Part shown: positions 57,460 to 64,000 of the stretch, one piece after another | How the letters are laid out: each line of letters begins with the position of its first letter | Position numbering within the stretch: the stretch's first letter is position 1 | From: Streptomyces sp. NBC_01498 | Lineage (GTDB): Bacteria; Actinomycetota; Actinomycetes; Streptomycetales; Streptomycetaceae | Assembly: GCF_036327775.1 (NCBI RefSeq) | Contig: NZ_CP109598.1 | Span: 1,240,001-1,304,000, forward strand | DNA length: 64,000 nt | Reading direction: 5' to 3' | Translations under genes and position numbers: made by a program | Notes under the pieces: generated by a model | The model's input: the letters and a program-made list of their open reading frames with translations, nothing else | Databases searched by the model: none | What the model was told of the DNA's origin: nothing

Positions 57460-58251
57460 TTGTTGCGACGTATCAACGGCACGGCACTCATCATCGCGGC
57501 ACTCGTCGCGACGGTAGGGGCCCTGGCCTTTCCTGTCTGGTCGTACGCCGACCGATCCGGCACGGGGGAGGCGAATCTCGCGGCGTCGAGCGTGTCCACC
57601 CAGTGGGGACCGCTCTCGGCGACGGACCGCGACTTCCTCGTGAAGGTGCGACTGGCGGGGTTGTGGGAACTGCCCGCCGGACAGCAGGCGATCGAGCGGG
57701 CCCCGAGCCAGGCCATCAAGGACGCGGGCGACCACCTGGTCGTCGGGCACACCGACCTGGACGTCCGCGCGCGCGACGTGGCCGCGAAGCTCGGCGTCGC
57801 CCTGCCGAACCAGCCCAACGAGCTCCAGCAGGGCTGGCTGCGGGAGTTGTCGGCGGCGACGGGAGCCGAGTACGACCGTAAGTTCGCCAACCTGCTGCGC
57901 AACGCGCACGGCAAGGTGTTCGCGCTGATCGCCGAGGTCAGACACACGACCCGCAACACCCTGATACGGCAGCTCGCGACCGACGCCAACCAGACGGTGC
58001 TCGACCACATCACGATGCTGGAGGGCACCGGGCTCGTCGACTTCGACGCGATCGCGCGGGAGGCCGCGGGCACCAAGACCGCCAGCCCGACCGGCCCGCC
58101 GCCGCCGGACGGGAACCTGCCCCCGTCGCCGCCGGCCGCTTCGCCGACCGGGGACAGCTCGTTCACCTCCCGGCCGTCCACGCAGCCGGGCCCGCCGACC
58201 GCCATCAACACCAACCGCCCGCCGGTCACGGGCGACGAACCGACGCCGTAA
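57460..58251 (+). CDS. Exported DUF4142 protein
   Basis: TTG at 57460 follows GGGAGA; an upstream TTG at 57436 is possible. The N-terminal hydrophobic segment (TALIIAALVATVGALAFPVW) is a signal or anchor. The DUF4142 helical domain spans TDRDFLVKVRLAGLWELPAG to LDHITMLEGTGLVDFDAI. The C-terminal Pro/Ser/Thr-rich tail fits a cell-wall-associated protein. Function unknown. Confidence 0.82.
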   Translation: MLRRINGTALIIAALVATVGALAFPVWSYADRSGTGEANLAASSVSTQWGPLSATDRDFLVKVRLAGLWELPAGQQAIERAPSQAIKDAGDHLVVGHTDLDVRARDVAAKLGVALPNQPNELQQGWLRELSAATGAEYDRKFANLLRNAHGKVFALIAEVRHTTRNTLIRQLATDANQTVLDHITMLEGTGLVDFDAIAREAAGTKTASPTGPPPPDGNLPPSPPAASPTGDSSFTSRPSTQPGPPTAINTNRPPVTGDEPTP

Positions 58252-58414
58252 GCCGGCGTTCGGAGGCCGGGCCCGGGACCGCGTACCGGCGGTCCGACGG
58301 GCCCGGGAACCTCAAATGATGCTCTGAACGTCCCCTCCTCCGGGTTCACCGGCACCCGGCGGGGCCATTACCCCTGAACCGGCGGTCGCCGGGGCACGGA
58401 GGAGGGGGAGCATC

Positions 58415-59971
58415 ATGAGGAGCCAGAACGGCACGGCGGAGCGGCGCGGTACGGGGAGCACGCGGAGTACGGGCGCCGGTACGGGCCAGGCGGACCACGC
58501 GGGTCACGCGGGTCACGCGACGGATGCGAGTGACACAAGGGCCACGAGGGGTGCGGCCGACGCGGGGAAGCCCGGGAGTCACAGCACCCTCGGGATCGGG
58601 ATCGGCTGGCGACCCGAGATCGCGGACGCGGTCGAGTCGCTGCCGGGCATCGACTGGGTCGAGGCCGTCGCCGAGAACCTCTGCCCCGGCCACCTCCCCG
58701 ACTCGCTGCTGCGACTGCGCGCCCGAGGCGTCACCGTCGTCCCGCACGGCGTCTCGCTCGGACTGGGCGGCGCCGGTCGCCCCGACCCCAAGCGCCTCGC
58801 CGATCTGGCGGAGCGCGCCGAGGCCCTGGACTCCCCGCTGGTCACCGAGCACATCGCCTTCGTACGGGCCGGTGGCGCGCTCACCGCTTCCGTCTCGCTC
58901 GAAGCCGGTCATCTGCTGCCGGTCCCCCGCACCCGGGACGCGCTGCGGGTGCTGTGCGAGAACGTACGGATCGCCCAGGAGTCGCTGCCGGTGCCGCTCG
59001 CGGTGGAGAACATCGCCGCGCTGATCAACTGGCCGGACAAGGAGTTGACGGAGGGTCAGTTCCTGGCGGAGCTGGTCGAGCGCACGGGCGTACGGCTGTT
59101 GATCGACGTCGCGAACCTGCACACCAACCATGTCAACCGGGGCGAGGATCCGGCGACCGCGCTCGACCGGCTGCCGGTCGAGGCCATCGCATACGTGCAT
59201 GTGGCGGGCGGTGTCGAACGGGACGGGGTGTGGCACGACACCCACGCCCACCCGGTGAGCGCGCCGGTGCTGGACGTGCTGGCGGAGTTGCGCGCGCGGG
59301 TCTCGCCGCCGGGGGTACTGCTGGAGCGGGACGACAACTTCCCGCCGACGGCGGAGTTGGCCGCCGAACTGGACATGATCCGGGCGACGTTGCGGGAGCC
59401 GGGGTGGGGGTCGTCGCAGGGGGCGTCGCGAGGGACGGGGCCGGAGTCTCGTACAACTGCCGCCCGGGAAGGCGCGGTTGCGGCACCGACAGCGGCCACC
59501 CCCGCGCCCGAGTCCGAGCCTGCGCCTGCGCCTGCGCCTGAGTGCGTGACCGAGGGCACCGACCGTGCCCGTGAGCGGCTCGCCCTCGCGCAGACCGCGC
59601 TCCTCTCCGCCCTGGTCGCCGGGACTCCCGCGCCCGAGGGCTTCGACTCGCGGCGGCTCGGGGTGCAGAGCCGGGCGCTCGCCGCCAAGCGGGCGGAGGT
59701 CGTCGCCAAGGTGGCGCCGGAGCTGCCGCGCATCCTCGGGGACGGGTACCGGGCCGCGTACCTGGCGTACGCCAAGTCCCGCCCCATGCACGCCGGTTAC
59801 CGGCGTGACGCACTCGACTTCGCCGAGCATCTGCTGATCGCCGACCGGCCCGAGGACCCGGAGGCGCGGCGTGAACTGACGCAGTGGTGGCGCGACCGGT
59901 CGGGACCGCGCCCGCCCCGCCGTGCGGCCCGGATCGCACGTGCTGCCCGTACCGTGCTCGTGGGGCGGTGA
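58415..59971 (+). CDS. DUF692/MNIO-type multinuclear iron oxidase fused to a partner domain
   Basis: At 518 aa, after a ~55-residue low-complexity head, residues ~57-330 are a DUF692 TIM-barrel with metal-ligand motifs: His111 (VPHGVSL), Glu145-His146 (TEHIAF), Glu198-Asn199 (VENIAAL), Asp231/His236 ([12 protein letters not shown]), His262 (YVHVAGG), Asp275/His277 (WHDTHAHPV) and Glu304 (LLERDDNFP). These enzymes modify Cys in ribosomal peptides. Residues ~385-495 look like the usual separate partner protein ([40 protein letters not shown]), here fused. SD GGAGGAGGGGGAG precedes ATG 58415. Confidence 0.9.
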   Translation: MRSQNGTAERRGTGSTRSTGAGTGQADHAGHAGHATDASDTRATRGAADAGKPGSHSTLGIGIGWRPEIADAVESLPGIDWVEAVAENLCPGHLPDSLLRLRARGVTVVPHGVSLGLGGAGRPDPKRLADLAERAEALDSPLVTEHIAFVRAGGALTASVSLEAGHLLPVPRTRDALRVLCENVRIAQESLPVPLAVENIAALINWPDKELTEGQFLAELVERTGVRLLIDVANLHTNHVNRGEDPATALDRLPVEAIAYVHVAGGVERDGVWHDTHAHPVSAPVLDVLAELRARVSPPGVLLERDDNFPPTAELAAELDMIRATLREPGWGSSQGASRGTGPESRTTAAREGAVAAPTAATPAPESEPAPAPAPECVTEGTDRARERLALAQTALLSALVAGTPAPEGFDSRRLGVQSRALAAKRAEVVAKVAPELPRILGDGYRAAYLAYAKSRPMHAGYRRDALDFAEHLLIADRPEDPEARRELTQWWRDRSGPRPPRRAARIARAARTVLVGR

Positions 59972-59976
59972 CCGGC

Positions 59977-60945
59977 ATGAACACACTGGTCACCGCGCTC
60001 CAGATCGCCATCCCGCTCTCCTTCGTCTCGCTCGTCGTCGGCGTGATCTCCCTGCGCTCGGGCGGCGGCGGGAACGAGATCCACGACCCGATGGAGATGG
60101 CCTTCCTCGGCGGCGGGCCGGGCCGGGTCGCCGAGACCGCGATCGTCGCCATGCACACGGACGGACGGCTGCGCGTCGGCGGCCCCGGCATCGTCGCCCT
60201 CCACAGCGACATCGCACGGAATCCTGTCGAACACGCGGTCGTACAGGAGTACCGGCGGGCGCCCAACGGCGCCCTGCACGCGCTGCGCCTCGCCGTGATG
60301 CGCAGCCCCGCCGTCCAGGAGATCGGCCACTCCCTCGCCGCCCGCGGACTGCTGGTCCCGGTACGGAAGACCCGGCTGTGGGTGCTCTGGGGCGTGACGC
60401 AGGCGGTCGTCTGCGTGCTGGCCATTCCGCTGTCGATCGTCCTGCTCGTCAGCACCACGGACCCGGCGGTCATCCCGACGCTGCCGCTGGCGTTCATCGG
60501 TGTCTTCGCGGGCGTCATCTGCGCGGTGGTGGCCCGGCAACGGCTCACGGCCGCAGGAGTGAAGGCCCGGCTGAAGTTCCGTACGGCCTACCAGCACATC
60601 AGGACCCCCGCCCACCAGGTCGCCGTGAACGGGCACATGGCGCTGGACGACCCACAGCTGCGCGACCACCTGACGGCGGCGCGCGCCATGCGGGCCGGCC
60701 GTGACTTCCAGCCGGCGCCGCATCTGGCCGCCGGCGCCGTGGTGGTGTGGTGCGCGAGCGCGGGCTTCGGCGACGGCAGTGGCTCGGGCGACGGGGGCGG
60801 TGGCTGCGGCGGCTCCGGAGGATCGGGCTGCGGCGGGGGTGGCGGAGGCTGCGGCGGTGGGGGCGGGTCCGGTGACGGCGGAGGCGGTGGAGGGGGCGGT
60901 GGCTGCGGCGGGGGTGGCGGAGGCTGCGGAGGAGGCGGTGGCTGA
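59977..60945 (+). CDS. TIGR04222-type membrane protein with Gly/Cys-rich C-terminal tail
   Basis: At 322 aa, transmembrane helices lie at about 8-27, 134-158 and 164-187. A soluble part (PVEHAVVQEYRRAPNGALHA; FRTAYQHIRTPAHQVAVNGH) fits the TIGR04222 family known for low-complexity C-termini. The last ~55 residues are almost only Gly and Ser with Cys at about 277, 285, 292, 310 and 317, plus Cys259 (VVVWCASAGF). ATG at 59977 follows a GGTGA-type site; GTG at 59968 overlapping the MNIO stop is an alternative. It is the likely substrate or partner of the upstream MNIO. Confidence 0.85.
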   Translation: MNTLVTALQIAIPLSFVSLVVGVISLRSGGGGNEIHDPMEMAFLGGGPGRVAETAIVAMHTDGRLRVGGPGIVALHSDIARNPVEHAVVQEYRRAPNGALHALRLAVMRSPAVQEIGHSLAARGLLVPVRKTRLWVLWGVTQAVVCVLAIPLSIVLLVSTTDPAVIPTLPLAFIGVFAGVICAVVARQRLTAAGVKARLKFRTAYQHIRTPAHQVAVNGHMALDDPQLRDHLTAARAMRAGRDFQPAPHLAAGAVVVWCASAGFGDGSGSGDGGGGCGGSGGSGCGGGGGGCGGGGGSGDGGGGGGGGGCGGGGGGCGGGGG

Positions 60946-61170
60946 CGGGGCGGGGGGAAACGGCTGGTGCGGCGGGGCGGGTGAGGCGGGTGAGGCGGGC
61001 AGAACGGAAGGGGCTGCTGGGACTGCTGGTGCGGCTGGGACGTCTCGCCGTACACCGCACCGCTCACTCCCGCACCCCGTACGGGCTCATTGAGTGACTG
61101 TATGACGCATCGGAGTCACAGGCCCCGACACCGCTCACAGATCCTTTACATACCCAGGGGTCCGTAGATG

Positions 61171-61210
61171 ATCGCTTTCCCCCACGCGCCACGCCCGAAG
61201 GGAAAGCGAT
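61171..61210 (+). promoter_or_regulatory. Hairpin covering the ribosome binding site and start of the hydrolase gene
   Basis: ATCGCTTTCCC (61171-61181) pairs perfectly with GGGAAAGCGAT (61200-61210), an 18-nt loop between. The right arm contains the purine-rich site and runs into the ATG at 61209. Folding would hide the start of translation. Confidence 0.55.
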
Positions 61211-62879
61211 GAGAGCAGTTGCGAAGTACGGGGCCCTGGCCACCCTCGGCTCCTTGGTCCTGTCCACCCTCTCCGCCGCCCCGGCGGGGGGCGCGGACTT
61301 CGCCGGAGCCTCGTCCGAGGCGCGCGGCACGGTGATCGCCGCCCAGCGCGCCGCTGCCAGGGGCATCGCCTTCCGCGCCTGCCCCAAGGCGGAGATGCTG
61401 CCCGATCCCCTCACCTGCGGCACAGTCGAGGTCCCGCTCGACTACGCCCGGCCGGACGGTGAGCTGATCACCCTCACCGTCAGCCGGGTCAAGGCGTCCG
61501 GCCGGACGGGCGCGGCGGGCGGCGAGGGCAAAGCAGTGGAAACCGTCCGGCGCCAGGGGGCGCTCGTCTACAACCCGGGCGGCCCCGGCGCCTCCAGCAT
61601 GGCGTTCCCGCTGGCGGCCGAGCTGCCCGAGTGGAAGCGGATCGCGACGGCGTACGACCTGGTCGGCTACGCCCCGCGCGGCGTCGGCCGCTCCGCGCCG
61701 CTGTCCTGTCAGTCCCCCGCCGACTTCACGAAGGCGCCCACGCTCGCGCCGACGCACCCCTCGGAGTCGTACAAGCAGGAGCGTGTCGCCGGTGCCAAGG
61801 CGTACGCGCAGGGCTGCGCCCGCACCACGGGACCGGCCCTGCGCCACTACACGTCGCTGAACAACGCCCGCGACCTCGACGTCCTGCGGGCCGCGCTCGG
61901 CGAGAAGAAGCTGTCCTTCATGGGCGCCTCCTACGGAACGTACTTCGGCTCGCTGTACGCCACGCTCTTCCCGTCCCATGTCCGCCGCATGGTCTTCGAC
62001 TCGGCCGTCAACCCGGCTCAGGAGCAGATCTGGTACCGCAACAACCTCGACCAGTCCCTCGCGTTCGAGCAGCGCTGGGCGGACTTCCGGACCTGGGTGG
62101 CCAAGCACGACACGACGTACCGCCTCGGCAGCACACCCGACGCGGTGCAGCGGAACTACGAGCGGGTGAAGGCGGCGGTGACCGGCCGCCCGGCGGGCGG
62201 CAAGGTCGGCCCCGGCCAGCTGCACGCGGCGATGCTCGGCGCGGGCTACTACGACGACTACTGGGCGATGCGGGCGACGGCCCTCTCGGAGTTCCTGAAG
62301 GGCAACACCAAGCCACTGATCGACCAGGCGACCCCGCGCCCGGCGGCAGCCGCGGACAGCGAGAACGGCAACGCCGTCTACACGGCCGTGGAGTGCAACG
62401 ACGCGCCGTGGCCGACGGACTGGAAGACCTGGGACCGGGACAACACCGAACTCGCCACGCGCGCCCCGTTCGAGACCTGGGACAACGCGTGGATGAACCT
62501 CCCCTGCGCCTTCTGGCCGGCCCCCCGCCAGCGCCCGCTGAACGTCGGCACGGCCCCCGGCCGGCTCCCCCCGACCCTGATCCTCTCCGCCGAACGCGAC
62601 GCCGCGACCCCGTACCCCGGCGCCCTCGAACTCCAGCGCCGCCTCCCCGGCTCGGTCCTGATCACCGAACGAGCCGCCGGCGCCCACGGCCTCGCGGGCG
62701 GCCCGAACCAGTGCGTCAACGACCACCTGGAGGCCTACCTCCTCACCGGCAAAACCCCACCCCACCACGCCGACTGCGCCCCACACCCGGAGCCGAACCC
62801 GGTATCGCTGCCCCCGGACACCGATCAAGAAAAGCGCACGGACCTACGCCGCAGGTTGATCCCGAACGGCCACATCTGA
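61209..62879 (+). CDS. Secreted alpha/beta-hydrolase, tripeptidyl-aminopeptidase-like
   Basis: The N-terminal signal (YGALATLGSLVLSTLSAAPA) is followed by a Tap/SlpD-like domain: VYNPGGPGASSMAFPLAAEL (oxyanion), VGYAPRGVGRSAPLSCQSPA and the nucleophile Ser in FMGASYGTYFGS. The C-terminal TAP-like part has LPPTLILSAERDAATPYPGA (Asp) and AAGAHGLAGGPNQCVNDHLE (His). It releases N-terminal tripeptides in Streptomyces relatives. Length 556 aa is typical. The stop-to-hemQ gap holds a 20-bp terminator. Confidence 0.9.
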   Translation: MRAVAKYGALATLGSLVLSTLSAAPAGGADFAGASSEARGTVIAAQRAAARGIAFRACPKAEMLPDPLTCGTVEVPLDYARPDGELITLTVSRVKASGRTGAAGGEGKAVETVRRQGALVYNPGGPGASSMAFPLAAELPEWKRIATAYDLVGYAPRGVGRSAPLSCQSPADFTKAPTLAPTHPSESYKQERVAGAKAYAQGCARTTGPALRHYTSLNNARDLDVLRAALGEKKLSFMGASYGTYFGSLYATLFPSHVRRMVFDSAVNPAQEQIWYRNNLDQSLAFEQRWADFRTWVAKHDTTYRLGSTPDAVQRNYERVKAAVTGRPAGGKVGPGQLHAAMLGAGYYDDYWAMRATALSEFLKGNTKPLIDQATPRPAAAADSENGNAVYTAVECNDAPWPTDWKTWDRDNTELATRAPFETWDNAWMNLPCAFWPAPRQRPLNVGTAPGRLPPTLILSAERDAATPYPGALELQRRLPGSVLITERAAGAHGLAGGPNQCVNDHLEAYLLTGKTPPHHADCAPHPEPNPVSLPPDTDQEKRTDLRRRLIPNGHI

Positions 62880-63031
62880 GGGCTCCCGGGCACCGCCCCG
62901 CCGACGGGGCCACCCGCTCGACGGGACGGGTAGGGGCGGGGCGGGCTGCGGGCGGGGCAGCCCTCAGGCACCGAGAGGTGGGGGACGGGGGTACCCCACG
63001 GAACGGGAAACGGCATCCCCTCATCACGTAG
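62880..63031. other. Gap before the terminator, no gene seen
   Basis: GC-rich (GGGGCGGGGCGGGCTGCGG), with no supported gene on either strand. Confidence 0.4.
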
Positions 63032-63076
63032 GAACCCCGCGTGCGGCGCGCCCAAGGCGCGCCGCACGCGGGGTTC
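63032..63076. terminator. Very strong bidirectional terminator
   Basis: A perfect 20-bp stem: the left arm 63032-63051 starts GAACCCCGCG and the right arm is its exact complement at 63057-63076. The loop is CCAAG. It lies between the hydrolase gene (plus) and hemQ (minus). Confidence 0.9.
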
Positions 63077-63249
63077 GGACCCGGTGTCGCTGGACGAGAG
63101 GTCCGGCCGCGGGGTGCCGCCGGTCGTCTGATCTTCCGGGTGGGGACGGCCGGGGTGCCCGAGGGCGGGTCCGGTCGTCGTGCAGTTGTGCCGTCACGCT
63201 ACGCGGCGCGCGGGCCGTGCCGGTGGATCAGGCACGGTACAGGCGTGGC

Positions 63250-63966
63250 TCAGGCGAGTCCGGCGACGAGGTCCGCGACCGACTTGCGGCGGCCGGTGTA
63301 GAAGGGCACCTCTTCCCGTACGTACAGGCGGGCCTGCGAGCCGCGCAGGTGGCGCATCAGGTCGACGATCCGGTCCAGTTCGTCGGCCTCGAAGGCGAGG
63401 ATCCACTCGTAGTCGCCCAGCGTGAAGGACGAGACGGTGTTGGCGCGGACGTCCGGGTAGCCGCGGGCCATCTTGCCGTGGTCGGCGAGCATCGTGCGCC
63501 GTTCCTCGTCGGGCAGCAGATACCAGTCGTACGAGCGCACGAACGGGTAGACGCTGACGTAGTCGCGCGCCTTCTCGTCGGCCAGGAAGGCCGGGACATG
63601 CGACTTGTTGAACTCGGCGGGGCGGTGCAGCGCCATGTTCGACCAGACGGGGTCGAGGGTCCGGCCGAGCTTCGTGCGGCGGAAGAGGTTGTACGCCCCC
63701 TGGAGTTCGTCCGCCGTCGAGGCGTGCCACCAGATCATCAGATCGGCGTCGGCGCGCAGCCCGGACACGTCGTACGTGCCGCGCACGGTGATGTCCTTGG
63801 CGGCGAGCTGGTCGAAGAGGTCCTGGACCTCTTCGGCGTAACCGGCCCGGTCCTCCGGCAGCAGATCGCGCAGCTTGAAGACGGACCACAGCGTGTACCG
63901 GATGACGTCGTTGAGGTCCTTGGCCTTCTTGCCCGCGTTGGGCGTCTTCTCTGGTGCGGAAGTCAT
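63250..63966 (-). CDS. hemQ: HemQ, coproheme decarboxylase (chlorite dismutase family)
   Basis: The 238-aa protein has the HemQ landmarks: [40 protein letters not shown], the axial-ligand segment [20 protein letters not shown] and [20 protein letters not shown]. It oxidatively decarboxylates coproheme to heme b in the actinobacterial (coproporphyrin) pathway. ATG at 63966. Confidence 0.93.
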   Translation of the reverse strand: MTSAPEKTPNAGKKAKDLNDVIRYTLWSVFKLRDLLPEDRAGYAEEVQDLFDQLAAKDITVRGTYDVSGLRADADLMIWWHASTADELQGAYNLFRRTKLGRTLDPVWSNMALHRPAEFNKSHVPAFLADEKARDYVSVYPFVRSYDWYLLPDEERRTMLADHGKMARGYPDVRANTVSSFTLGDYEWILAFEADELDRIVDLMRHLRGSQARLYVREEVPFYTGRRKSVADLVAGLA

Positions 63967-64000
63967 ACGGCTATTCTCCCGTGTCCCGGTCCGTGCCCCG

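Overview
The window is high-GC actinobacterial DNA. Codon use, gene order and protein families point to a Streptomyces chromosome, with msrB, murC, a RibD-C-type reductase, zapE, an osmC-family gene, flotillin/NfeD, a streptogrisin-like protease, hemQ and many twin-arginine or lipoprotein exports. It falls into two parts. Bases 1 to about 28,170 are the right-hand part of an integrated temperate phage. Bases about 28,180 to 64,000 are ordinary chromosome.

Prophage (1-28,170). Almost all genes lie on the minus strand in tightly packed blocks. Start and stop codons usually overlap as ATGA, GTGA or TGATG, and strong hairpins separate the blocks. From the right end inward the order is: tyrosine integrase (plus strand, next to the right attachment junction); a small plus-strand gene; a plus-strand XRE repressor-like gene; a 174-bp divergent control region with repeated ACCTCTA/TAGAGGT half-sites; a leftward XRE (Cro-like) gene; an excisionase-like gene; a series of small early proteins; a sliding-clamp-like protein; a PD-(D/E)XK exonuclease and a RecT-like annealing protein; small regulators, a J-domain protein and a SLOG protein; HTH and HNH proteins; a C5-cytosine methyltransferase; a lambda-O-like initiator carrying an iteron array and a DnaC-like loader; a Gp37/Gp68 (DUF5131) protein; many zinc-ribbon mini-proteins; a HIT-domain fusion; and finally a PIN-domain/transglutaminase-like cassette. 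No head, tail or lysis genes are seen, so these presumably lie beyond the left edge. Four control or accessory genes have a TAGRRT-like -10 hexamer 6-7 nt before the ATG and no ribosome binding site, which suggests leaderless transcripts.

The phage sits inside the substrate-binding-protein gene of a polar amino-acid ABC transporter. Only the C-terminal 174 codons remain at 28,183-28,704, followed by the intact permease and ATPase genes. The missing 5' end should lie beyond the other prophage end.

Chromosome (28,183-64,000). In order: ABC transporter remnant, permease and ATPase; a conserved protein, a nucleoside-kinase-like P-loop protein and a VOC protein; an atypical histidine phosphatase and an exported M28 peptidase; msrB, murC and a reductase; zapE; an OsmC protein and a PhoX-like exported protein; a GC-rich repeat array between convergent genes; a secreted trypsin-like protease; a flotillin/NfeD pair; a lipoprotein polysaccharide deacetylase; a double GNAT acetyltransferase; a large secreted beta-helix protein with a repeat-rich upstream region; an ABC exporter pair; an AIM24 protein; a PTH2-like protein; a DUF4142 protein; a DUF692/MNIO oxidase fused to a partner domain and followed by a membrane protein with a Gly/Cys-rich tail; a secreted tripeptidyl-aminopeptidase-like hydrolase; and hemQ.

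The most interesting items are the MNIO plus Gly/Cys-tailed membrane protein pair, the interrupted transporter gene, the iteron array inside the phage initiator gene, and an eleven-copy 10-bp phased repeat upstream of the beta-helix gene.
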